A stretch of DNA of 10,249 nucleotides from an uncultured bacterium (lineage in GTDB: Bacteria > Patescibacteriota > Minisyncoccia > CAIUEV01), in contig CAIUEV010000089.1 in NCBI GenBank assembly GCA_903898335.1, forward strand, positions 1 through 10,249, written 5' to 3'. The notes below the pieces were generated by a model. That model was not told the origin of the DNA and did no database searches. It saw nothing but the letters and a program-made list of their open reading frames with translations. Below are positions 1 to 5,946 of this stretch, in pieces (positions within the stretch are counted from its first letter, which is position 1; each line of letters starts with the position of its first letter). The translations under genes and the position numbers were made by a program.

Positions 1-1
1 A

Positions 2-460
2 AGTACTTTTACAAATAGTCTATTTGAGAAGCTGTATATCTTTATTTTTCTCGGCATTGTCTATATTCTGATTCTGGAGTGGAAAACGGTTATTGATGTA
101 TATAGAAAAAAAGATAAAATTGTAAATCCCGCTTATTTTTATAGTATTTCCAAGTCTATTATTGAAAGACTTTATTATATAGCGTATGGATTGATTGTGT
201 TTTTTGCTGGCTATTCGGTTGTTTATTTCATCAGCGATATTTTCGGAAATTCAAAATATTCTTTTAATTATATAGACGAAAACAACTTTATTCTTCCCGT
301 TGCCGGGATGATTGCAGTTTTTGTGTTCCAACTCGCAGGCATTACATTAATTTTATCCGCCGGAGATAGATTTTTCGTTAATACGGCAAAAACAATTACA
401 GTCATCACGGTCGGATTACTTCTGGTCTTTTTAGTATTAACACACGCGCAGGTTATCTAG
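2..460 (+). CDS. Membrane protein of unknown function, 3' part only
   Basis: The reading frame is open from the left edge and ends at a TAG, so the 152 residues visible are the C-terminal part of a longer protein. A TTG at 191 could act as a start, but the frame is open and equally hydrophobic upstream of it, so I treat the gene as cut by the window edge. Four hydrophobic stretches are visible, at about residues 11-25, 58-81, 97-118 and 132-147 of the visible part. A basic, hydrophilic loop (about 26-56, with RKKDK) lies between the first two, which suggests a polytopic inner-membrane protein. I recognise no catalytic or transport motif and no family. The gene is AT-rich like the toxin-antitoxin pair that follows, and unlike thrS and later genes. 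The 72 bases between it and mntA contain no clear terminator hairpin. Confidence 0.6.
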   Translation, partial: STFTNSLFEKLYIFIFLGIVYILILEWKTVIDVYRKKDKIVNPAYFYSISKSIIERLYYIAYGLIVFFAGYSVVYFISDIFGNSKYSFNYIDENNFILPVAGMIAVFVFQLAGITLILSAGDRFFVNTAKTITVITVGLLLVFLVLTHAQVI

Positions 461-532
461 ATAAAGACTTTTTACTCTTTTAGAAAATAAAAATCCGTGT
501 TAGACAAAGGGTAAGAAAATAAGAAATATGCT

Positions 533-841
533 ATGACCAGAAAAGCCATCAAAGAAAAAATTCTTATCGCAATAAACAAAGATCCTCGCAAGAAAGATTT
601 CAAGAGGGTGTCTCTTTTTGGTTCTTACGCCTATGGAAAACCTTCAAAAAGAAGTGATGTCGATGTCCTGATAGAGTTTTTTCCAAAAACTCAGATTGGG
701 TATTTTGAACTTTCACGAATACAAAGAAGCATTCAAAAAGAAGTTAAAAAGAAGATTGATCTTTTGACACCGGGCGCTATTAGTAAGTTTTTTCGTCGTG
801 AAGTGATAGACAAAGCTGAACAAATATATGGAAAAAGATAA
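533..841 (+). CDS. mntA: MntA-type minimal nucleotidyltransferase antitoxin
   Basis: This is a 102-residue minimal nucleotidyltransferase of the polymerase-beta superfamily. The signature GSX10DXD is exact: G30-S31, ten residues, then D42-V-D44. A third acidic residue, D76 in KKIDLL, sits where the third metal ligand of the family is expected. In characterised MntA-HepT systems the MntA protein transfers AMP groups from ATP onto a tyrosine of the HepT RNase and so inactivates it. All residues needed for that chemistry appear present. The last 14 bases overlap the start of the HepT gene, which implies translational coupling. The ATG at 533 gives the normal family length, and the purine-rich stretch around 506-513 (AAAGGGTAAG) is at best a distant ribosome site. 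An ATG at 528 opens only a two-codon frame. The family call is firm. The antitoxin role is inferred from the partner gene. Confidence 0.85.
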   Translation: MTRKAIKEKILIAINKDPRKKDFKRVSLFGSYAYGKPSKRSDVDVLIEFFPKTQIGYFELSRIQRSIQKEVKKKIDLLTPGAISKFFRREVIDKAEQIYGKR

Positions 842-1175
842 AGTCTTTCTTAAACATACTATTGAAGCAATAAAGAGGATACATAGCTGTCTTGAAAAAG
901 CCAAAAGAGGTTTACTTGATGAGGAGGATGCTACTGATATTTTAGTCCGTCAGCTTATGGTAATCGGAGAAGCAACCAATAATTTATCGAGCGAATTTAA
1001 GAAAAAACATAAAAAAGAAATTTCTTTTAGAGACATAGTGGGCATGAGAAATTTTTTAGTTCACGAATATTTTAATGTTGATAAAAAGAGAGTCTGGGAT
1101 ACTGGCATTAATGATATTGCTAAGCTTGAGAAATTTATCTTGAAAGTTTTCAAGAGTAATAGCAAGAAAAAATAG
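828..1175 (+). CDS. hepT: HepT-like HEPN ribonuclease toxin (DUF86 family)
   Basis: This is a 115-residue, mostly helical protein of the HepT/DUF86 family of HEPN domains. The catalytic RX4HXY motif is complete: R74-NFLV-H79-E-Y81. The upstream family signature RQLxxIGEA is at residues 41-49. HepT proteins are dimeric RNases that cut RNA, in some cases tRNA. The motif tyrosine (Y81 here) is the residue AMPylated by MntA in studied systems. The gene starts inside the last codons of mntA with a 14-base overlap, so the two form one toxin-antitoxin operon. The C-terminus is lysine-rich (SNSKKK). No independent promoter is visible. The motif is intact and there is no frameshift, so the toxin is probably functional. 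Whether the module serves phage defence, stress response or genomic maintenance cannot be read from the sequence. Confidence 0.87.
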   Translation: MEKDKVFLKHTIEAIKRIHSCLEKAKRGLLDEEDATDILVRQLMVIGEATNNLSSEFKKKHKKEISFRDIVGMRNFLVHEYFNVDKKRVWDTGINDIAKLEKFILKVFKSNSKKK

Positions 1176-1197
1176 TTCTCTATTATAAATCTAATTT

Positions 1198-1225
1198 TTG
1201 ACTAATTTTGACTTTGGTGTACAAT
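1198..1225 (+). promoter_or_regulatory. Sigma70-type promoter of the thrS leader
   Basis: A -35 box TTGACT (1198-1203) and a -10 box TACAAT (1220-1225) are separated by 16 bases. Each box is one mismatch from consensus. A second TTGACT at 1208-1213 is too close to the -10 box to be used with it. The expected start of transcription is near 1232, which gives a leader of about 170 bases before thrS. The promoter lies 23 bases after the hepT stop, so thrS is probably transcribed independently of the toxin-antitoxin pair. Confidence 0.6.
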
Positions 1226-1231
1226 GAAAGC

Positions 1232-1392
1232 AGAAAATTTGTGAGATGTTGAGGTGGACTAACCAACCGCTGAGTCTCCGTCAGACTGGCGAAACAGTCA
1301 AAAGAGCGCCCAAGAATTACGGGAATTCGAGTGGAACCGTCCGATTATCGGACCTCGAAGCAGAGTAATTTTTAGGCGTTTTTTTATTTTTT
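1232..1392 (+). promoter_or_regulatory. T-box-like structured leader RNA of thrS
   Basis: The leader contains a near-textbook T-box antiterminator. Helix A1 is UUCGAG (1326-1331) paired with CUCGAA (1354-1359). A seven-base bulge UGGAACC (1332-1338) matches the family consensus UGGNACC. Helix A2 is GUCCGA (1339-1344) paired with UCGGAC (1348-1353). In T-boxes this bulge pairs with the free NCCA end of an uncharged tRNA. Flanking it, 1307-1320 can pair with 1365-1378 (14 positions, one mismatch, one G-U), directly before T7-A-T6 (1379-1392), which resembles an intrinsic terminator. Upstream hairpins are 1268-1277 with 1283-1291, or alternatively GACUG (1284-1288) with CAGUC (1295-1299). A GGCG at 1288-1291 could pair with CGCC at 1307-1310 and so compete with the terminator. 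I could not place a convincing Stem I. Possible Thr specifier codons are ACU (1258) and ACC (1262 or 1266). Position next to thrS supports the call. Confidence 0.62.
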
Positions 1393-1403
1393 AATTTGAA
1401 AAG

Positions 1404-3158
1404 ATGACAAACAAAAATTTAGAGATTCTTCGTCACTCCACTTCGCATGTTCTGGCCGAGGCGATGTTACAGCTTTTCCCCGATGCCAAATTCGCCATTG
1501 GGCCGGCCATTGAAAACGGTTTCTATTATGATTTTGATCTATCGCGAACTCTAACGCCCGAAGATTTGTCGGTGCTGGAGAAAAAGATGCGAGCTATCAT
1601 CAATCAAAAAAAATCTTTTGAAAAATCGGAGTTGAAAATTGATGAGGCAATCAAAAAGTTTGAAGAACTAAGCCAGCCATACAAAGTTGAACTCACAAAA
1701 GACTTGGCCGAAGCGGGTGAGAAGAAGGTTTCGGTCTACAAAACCGGTGATTTTGTTGATCTTTGCTCCGGTCCACATTTGGAATCTACTGGAGAAATTT
1801 CGGCGGACGCCTTCAAGTTGACGAAAATCTCCGGCGCCTACTGGAAAGGAGATGAAAAAAACAAAATGTTGCAGCGAGTTTATGGAGTGGTCTTCCCTTC
1901 CAAGGCGGAACTAAAAGCATATTTGACGATGCTCGAGGAGGCGGCTAAAAGAGATCATCGCAAACTGGGAAAAGAACTTGATTTGTTCCACTTTTCAGAA
2001 TTAGTCGGCGGTGGATTACCTCTCTACACCCCAAAAGGAACCATAGTCAAAGAAGAGCTACAAAAACATATCGAAGGCATTTGTCGCAAGTATGGTTTTC
2101 AAAAAGTTTCCACGCCTTCACTGGCCAAAGTTGAGCTTTTTGAAACTTCCGGTCACGCCAAAAAATTTCAGGAGGAACTTTTTCATGTCACTTCCGAAAA
2201 AAAACATGATTTTGTTTTGAAGCCCGTTCAATGTCCGCATCACACGCAACTTTACGCTTCAAAAGCCAGATCGTACAAAGATTTACCCATTCGCTACATG
2301 GAGTCGGATAAACAGTATAGAGCGGAAAAAACGGGTGAAGTTGGAGGTCTGTCACGAGTTTATGCTATTACGGTGGAAGATGGTCATACTTTCTGTCGAG
2401 TTGATCAAGTTAAGGAGGAAATCAAGAGCTTGATTAATATTATTAAAGATTTTTACAGCTCTTTGGGATTGTGGGAAAACCACTGGGTATCTCTTTCCGT
2501 AAGAGATTACGCTCATCCGGAAAAATATATCGGTGATTCAAAAGACTGGGATTTGTGCGAAAATATTTTGCAGGAAGTTTCCGACGAGATGGGACTGAAA
2601 GCGAAGAAGTGTGAAGGAGAGGCGGCACTTTACGGACCGAAGCTGGATTTTATGTTTCGCGATGCTATTGGCAAGGAAATTCAAATTCCGACAGTACAAC
2701 TGGATTTCGCCACTCCCAAAAGATTTGAGCTGGAATATGTGAACGAAAAGGGTGAAAAGACGGCACCGGTCATGGTGCATCGAGCAATCTTGGGGTCATA
2801 CGAAAGATTTTTGGTTCTTTTGATTGAACATTTTGCCGGTGCTTTTCCGCTCTGGCTCTCCCCTGTTCAAGTGACGGTGTTGCCGATTTCCGAGAAATTC
2901 AAGAAATATGCGCACAAGATAAAAGATCAATTATTGGAAGAAAATCTGCGGGTAGAAGTTGACGATTCCGATGAATCTCTCGGTAAGCGCATCAGAGAGG
3001 CGGAGAAACAAAAAATCCCTTACATGCTGGTCGTGGGAGAAAAAGAGGAGAAAGAAAAAACCGTTTCAGTGAGAGCTCGAGGTCAAAGAGAGCAGCGAAC
3101 CGTTTCCGCAAAAGATTTCATTTCTCAAATCAAAAAACAAATCGAAGACAAAGCATAG
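1404..3158 (+). CDS. thrS: Threonyl-tRNA synthetase lacking the TGS domain
   Basis: This cytosolic class II synthetase charges tRNA-Thr with threonine using ATP. The 584 residues are about 60 shorter than the E. coli enzyme because the N-terminal TGS domain is absent. The protein begins directly at the editing domain, with its HXXXH (H11, H15) and CSGPH (C121 to H125) motifs. The catalytic core starts near residue 195. Its zinc ligands are C277 (in VQCPHH), H328 (in EDGH) and H459 (in MVHRAILGS). Motif 2 is the stretch RYMESDKQYRAEKTGEVGG. The anticodon-binding domain runs from about residue 486 to the end. The ATG at 1404 is the natural start: no TGS-like sequence lies upstream in frame, and the leader RNA occupies that space. 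A TGS-less ThrS is, as far as I know, common in CPR bacteria. Expression is probably controlled by the T-box-like leader. Confidence 0.96.
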   Translation: MTNKNLEILRHSTSHVLAEAMLQLFPDAKFAIGPAIENGFYYDFDLSRTLTPEDLSVLEKKMRAIINQKKSFEKSELKIDEAIKKFEELSQPYKVELTKDLAEAGEKKVSVYKTGDFVDLCSGPHLESTGEISADAFKLTKISGAYWKGDEKNKMLQRVYGVVFPSKAELKAYLTMLEEAAKRDHRKLGKELDLFHFSELVGGGLPLYTPKGTIVKEELQKHIEGICRKYGFQKVSTPSLAKVELFETSGHAKKFQEELFHVTSEKKHDFVLKPVQCPHHTQLYASKARSYKDLPIRYMESDKQYRAEKTGEVGGLSRVYAITVEDGHTFCRVDQVKEEIKSLINIIKDFYSSLGLWENHWVSLSVRDYAHPEKYIGDSKDWDLCENILQEVSDEMGLKAKKCEGEAALYGPKLDFMFRDAIGKEIQIPTVQLDFATPKRFELEYVNEKGEKTAPVMVHRAILGSYERFLVLLIEHFAGAFPLWLSPVQVTVLPISEKFKKYAHKIKDQLLEENLRVEVDDSDESLGKRIREAEKQKIPYMLVVGEKEEKEKTVSVRARGQREQRTVSAKDFISQIKKQIEDKA

Positions 3159-3179
3159 ATTTTTTCAGGCTGAATCTAT
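3155..3179 (+). repeat. Small inverted repeat at the thrS stop codon
   Basis: ATAGATT (3155-3161) and AATCTAT (3173-3179) form a perfect 7-bp stem with an 11-base loop. The repeat includes the thrS stop codon and touches the TTGACA at 3179. No T-run follows the second arm, so it is a poor intrinsic terminator. It may be only a weak transcript-end structure. Confidence 0.35.
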
Positions 3180-3228
3180 TGACAATCTCGTTTTATGCTG
3201 ACCATTATTGACCAATCAAAAATGATTG
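3179..3228 (+). promoter_or_regulatory. Putative promoter and operator-like repeats
   Basis: A perfect -35 box TTGACA (3179-3184) is followed after 18 bases by CATTAT (3203-3208), which matches four of six -10 positions. Overlapping it are two TGACCA repeats exactly 10 bp apart (3199-3204 and 3209-3214) and a perfect 6-bp dyad, CAATCA (3213-3218) and TGATTG (3223-3228). The spacing of about one helical turn suggests a protein-binding site. The regulator is unknown, and such short repeats could occur by chance. Confidence 0.35.
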
Positions 3229-3284
3229 AAGTCCTTTAAAAATCAGAAAGTTAGGGCTGCTGAAGCTCCAGACCAGATCAAAAG

Positions 3285-3290
3285 AAAGGA
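3285..3290 (+). promoter_or_regulatory. Ribosome binding site deciding the start at 3298
   Basis: AAAGGA lies seven bases before ATG 3298. No comparable purine-rich site precedes the upstream TTG at 3226. This favours the 278-residue form of the hypothetical protein. Confidence 0.5.
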
Positions 3291-3297
3291 ATTAGCC

Positions 3298-4134
3298 ATG
3301 AGAGAAGATCTGATGAGAATTGGTGATCAGGTGATAGTGGAAATTAGCGAATACGATAGAATCCTTAATCCGAATCTGCCTGTTGTTAGAACAAAAGCGG
3401 AAATTGTCGCTTTCGGCCACTTCTATTGCGGGCGTATGAGCCAATCGATTCCACCCGGGAAGTACAGGAGCCATTCCAAGGTCAAGGTTTGTTTTGAGAA
3501 TGGTTATCAATGCGTAGTTTCTTCCGAGTGCGTCTGTTTGTCCGATAGAGATGAGTATGTCGATCGAATTGCCGAATCGTCTGTGCTTAAGGAGTACAGT
3601 TGTTCGGAGTCAACTATGGACATCTTTTTAGAAGACTTACCGGACACTCTTTTTTGGGAAGGTGATCTTGTCTTCTGGAGGAATGTTCAATGTCGAATTT
3701 TTCGAATTCATTATGAAGACCTCGAGAATCGAGACGGGTCGGAGGTAAAAAAGCCTCTGTCGTATAATATTTTCATTAAAGAAACAAAGAAAATAGAAAA
3801 AGTTGCGGAGGGTGAGCTTAGTCTGGTAGAAAGAGGCGATGTCTGGAAATTCTACCACAAAGAGCCGGTATCTTTCGACAGTCTGGAGGAAGAAATAGGA
3901 TTTCTTCGCTCGATAGGCCGAACCAGGGAAGTCAAAAATCCCAAGAACGGTAAACCCGATTGGAGCCGCAAAGAAATTATTGAAGGAATGAAAAGCGGTC
4001 TAATCCATAATTTCAGAGTTTTCTGCGGTCTTCTTGACGATGAGGGTCGTCTTTTTGCCGAGCGTTTTCTGGACGAGGATTTCGGAAGAAAGGTGGCTCA
4101 AATGAGACTTGAGAGAATCGCTCAAGCTTTTTAA
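3298..4134 (+). CDS. Hypothetical protein, possibly with SH3/KOW-like barrels
   Basis: I do not recognise this 278-residue soluble protein. I start it at ATG 3298, because AAAGGA (3285-3290) lies seven bases upstream, an unusually good ribosome site for this window. A longer form of 302 residues could start at TTG 3226, but that codon sits in an operator-like dyad. Two similar blocks of short beta strands may be small barrels. One runs about 8-83 (IGDQVIVE, then KAEIVAFG, then KVKVCFENGYQCVV). The other runs about 121-188 (EGDLVFW, then CRIFRI, then ERGDVWKFY). The pattern of a GD turn followed by alternating hydrophobic strands resembles SH3, KOW or Tudor-like folds. This is inference from pattern only. 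The C-terminal third (about 193-278) is predicted helical. There are eight cysteines but no CXXC pair, and no signal peptide or membrane segment. It has its own putative promoter and a strong terminator, so it is probably monocistronic. Confidence 0.75.
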   Translation: MREDLMRIGDQVIVEISEYDRILNPNLPVVRTKAEIVAFGHFYCGRMSQSIPPGKYRSHSKVKVCFENGYQCVVSSECVCLSDRDEYVDRIAESSVLKEYSCSESTMDIFLEDLPDTLFWEGDLVFWRNVQCRIFRIHYEDLENRDGSEVKKPLSYNIFIKETKKIEKVAEGELSLVERGDVWKFYHKEPVSFDSLEEEIGFLRSIGRTREVKNPKNGKPDWSRKEIIEGMKSGLIHNFRVFCGLLDDEGRLFAERFLDEDFGRKVAQMRLERIAQAF

Positions 4135-4150
4135 CTTGTACATTACAGTA

Positions 4151-4185
4151 AGTCTCATCAAATTTATTTTTGGTGAGACTTTTTT
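4151..4185 (+). terminator. Intrinsic terminator after the hypothetical gene
   Basis: A 10-bp stem, 4151-4160 paired with 4171-4180 (one G-U in RNA), carries a 10-base AT-rich loop and is followed by a run of T from 4180 to 4185. It lies 16 bases after the stop of the upstream plus-strand gene. The T-run overlaps the stop codon of the convergent exonuclease gene. On the minus strand the hairpin is not followed by T, so it appears one-directional. Confidence 0.85.
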
Positions 4186-4891
4186 AATTGGCGAGCATAT
4201 AGCCGCTCCATCTTTCGTAGAGCTCCTTGGTAGCAACTAAATCTCTAGTGTTGTAGCGGGCAATATCCAAATATTTTTTGGCGGCAAAAAGTTCCGCCAC
4301 GTCACCTCCGTTAACCCCGGCTTTCTTCGGGCTTTCAATGCCGAGAGCCCGACACCAGAGATGGAGACTGCTTCTTCTCATGGCGCCGTAGAAACTGAGC
4401 TGATCGAGCAGATCGATGTGAGTCGGACCTCGTTGGCCGTTGAGATAGCGATTACTCATTAAATCTTTGGTGATTTTAACATTGTGAACGGCAGAGCGCG
4501 CGATAATAAAAGGGATATCGAAACCGCGACCGTTGAAAGTGATAAAAGTGTCGTAATTTTTGGCGCCTTCCCAAAAATTTTTTAACATTTCCGCCTCGGA
4601 CATCGGTTTAAATTTGAAACTCCCCTGTTCCGATTCGGGCAGATTACTATTCTCGGCATCAAAATAGACGACGCCTTTATTTTGATCGCAATCCAGAACC
4701 CCAATGGCGCAAATATGGCCGGTCAGTGGAGACAGACCGAGACCGTTTTTGACTTCTTCCAAAGCCGATGGACTGATTTGGCCCGACTCGGAATCTTTGT
4801 CCAGCCATTTGGTAAGAGTTTCTTTAGTGACTTCGTCCATCGAATCAAAGCTCTCCCCTACCGTTTCAATGTCGATAATTAATTTTGGCAT
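4184..4891 (-). CDS. DEDDy 3'-5' exonuclease, PolB-exo2-like
   Basis: This 235-residue protein has the RNase H-fold exonuclease signature. Exo I is D7-I-E9 in LIIDIETV. Exo II is FNGRGFD with D125. A further conserved HID lies at 158-160. Exo III is Y213-NTR-D217, the YXXXD form that marks the DEDDy class. Together these give a complete two-metal active site for 3'-5' removal of nucleotides. The length and the fused, polymerase-free layout match the family described as predicted exonuclease related to the exonuclease domain of PolB (DNA_pol_B_exo2). The substrate is probably DNA, in repair or degradation, but the sequence does not show this directly. The gene is convergent with the hypothetical gene and divergent from the PilO-like operon. 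The ATG at 4891 is followed at once by the exo I strand, as is usual in this family. No good ribosome site is visible. Confidence 0.85.
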   Translation of the reverse strand: MPKLIIDIETVGESFDSMDEVTKETLTKWLDKDSESGQISPSALEEVKNGLGLSPLTGHICAIGVLDCDQNKGVVYFDAENSNLPESEQGSFKFKPMSEAEMLKNFWEGAKNYDTFITFNGRGFDIPFIIARSAVHNVKITKDLMSNRYLNGQRGPTHIDLLDQLSFYGAMRRSSLHLWCRALGIESPKKAGVNGGDVAELFAAKKYLDIARYNTRDLVATKELYERWSGYMLAN

Positions 4892-5008
4892 TTAGTTTCA
4901 AATAAAAATTATTTTTTTGATTGACGTTCCTATTGTCTTCTAAAAAAATAATCCCACAAAACAAAAAAATCTGATATTGTAAAAAAACAAGAAGAAAGAA
5001 TAACAAAA
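4892..5008. promoter_or_regulatory. Divergent intergenic region, very A/T-rich
   Basis: This spacer must hold the start signals of both the exonuclease gene (leftward) and the PilO-like gene (rightward). It has several A-tracts, which may bend the DNA. TTGACG at 4921-4926 resembles a rightward -35 box, but no -10 box sits at a normal distance from it. Just before the PilO-like start there is only a weak purine-rich stretch (AAGAAGAAAGAA, about 4988-4999). Confidence 0.3.
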
Positions 5009-5620
5009 ATGCAAAAGAAAAATGTTTTTGGATTGTTAAAATTAATTTGCTTCGGCGTAATACCCTTTTTCGCCGTGGCGTCTTTGGGTACTTGGTATCT
5101 TTTCAAGTTGATAAAGCAGGAAAAAGTCTCTTTGGAGGAGGCTAAAAATTACCATGAAGAAACCTTAAAACAGTTGGACTCGTTTGAAAAAATTCAGGAA
5201 AATCTGGAGGGGATTAAACAAACCAAGGAAACTTTTGAAGGAACCATGATGAATGGCAGCAAGACTTTGGAATTGATTAAAGAGTTGGAAGAAGGGGCTG
5301 ATTATACCGGAGTGGACTTAAAAACCGGCGTTGGAGAAAGACCGCAGAAGAAAAAAGCGGGAGTTAAAAATTTGGATTCAAGCAAGGCGGATGTGGCGGC
5401 CAAAGACGAGGTTTGGTTAAAATTGGAAGTTACCGGTAATTTCTTTAATATTCTCAAGTTCGTTCGATATATTGAGAATTCAAAAAAGATTATCGGAATT
5501 AGCACTTTGAATTTGGTTAAAAACCGTCAAACGACCCCGGCCGACTTGTTGAGTGTGCAGGAAGAAACCGATGAAGACAGATTGTCCAAAGCGATAATTC
5601 TAATTAGCAATAGTTTTTAG
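5009..5620 (+). CDS. PilO-like membrane-anchored protein
   Basis: The 203 residues have the architecture of PilO, the inner-membrane alignment protein of type IV pili and type II secretion. A short cytoplasmic N-terminus and one membrane helix (about 9-32) are followed by a charged, predicted coiled coil (about 36-95), a polar linker (about 100-130) and a small alpha/beta domain. In that domain, residues about 135-175 (WLKLEVTGNFFNILKFVRYIENSKKIIGI) match the usual PilO pattern of strand, G-hydrophobic turn, helix ending in an E, and strand. A final strand, AIILIS, is at the end. No PilM, PilN, PilB or PilT gene accompanies it here, so a role in a pilus is inference. A structural or scaffold role elsewhere in the envelope is possible. 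It heads a three-gene plus-strand cluster, with 14 bases to the next gene. Confidence 0.6.
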   Translation: MQKKNVFGLLKLICFGVIPFFAVASLGTWYLFKLIKQEKVSLEEAKNYHEETLKQLDSFEKIQENLEGIKQTKETFEGTMMNGSKTLELIKELEEGADYTGVDLKTGVGERPQKKKAGVKNLDSSKADVAAKDEVWLKLEVTGNFFNILKFVRYIENSKKIIGISTLNLVKNRQTTPADLLSVQEETDEDRLSKAIILISNSF

Positions 5621-5634
5621 CTTCAATTATATTT

Positions 5635-5937
5635 ATGGCCACCAATTGCAATCTAAGAAGCGTTAGGAACTGGATACCGCGAGCAACAATGTTGGTGGCG
5701 ACACTGGTTTTTTCCGTTTTTCTTTGCGGAGTGGGGTATCTGATGACCTATGTTCTCGAATCAAGCTCGTATTTCAGTGTCGAAGTGCCTAAGGCGGACC
5801 TTGGTCGGGAAGGATTGAATCCGGAAAAGGAGAAGAAAATAAAGGAAGCTCTGGCGACCCGAGAAGCGGAAAGAGAGAAACTAAAACAGGGGGTGATGAT
5901 AGATCCGGACGGAAAAAATCCATTTAATTGGCCTTAG
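5635..5937 (+). CDS. Small single-pass membrane protein, unknown
   Basis: This is a 100-residue protein with one membrane helix at about residues 17-41. Arginines at 8, 11 and 16 lie before it, so by the positive-inside rule the C-terminal tail should be outside the cytoplasm. The tail has a charged helical stretch (about 60-84, rich in E and K) and ends in DPDGKNPFNWP. A short NPF-type ending of this sort recalls the end of pilus-assembly lipoproteins such as PilP, but the similarity is too short to name it. The gene lies 14 bases after the PilO-like gene and just before the glycosyltransferase, so the three are probably co-transcribed. ATG 5635 lacks a clear ribosome site. M19 would start within the membrane helix, so the upstream start is preferred. 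Confidence 0.6.
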   Translation: MATNCNLRSVRNWIPRATMLVATLVFSVFLCGVGYLMTYVLESSSYFSVEVPKADLGREGLNPEKEKKIKEALATREAEREKLKQGVMIDPDGKNPFNWP

Positions 5938-5946
5938 AATGTATTG

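Noticed and set aside
3226..3297. TTG 3226 as the start of the hypothetical protein
   Set aside because: The added 24 residues are polar and of low complexity, the TTG lies within a dyad repeat, and ATG 3298 has a well-placed AAAGGA site. It remains possible.
4921..4952. A rightward promoter for the PilO-like gene using TTGACG
   Set aside because: The only -10-like sequences (TAAAAA, AATAAT) are 14 or 20 bases away, outside the usual 16-18 spacing.
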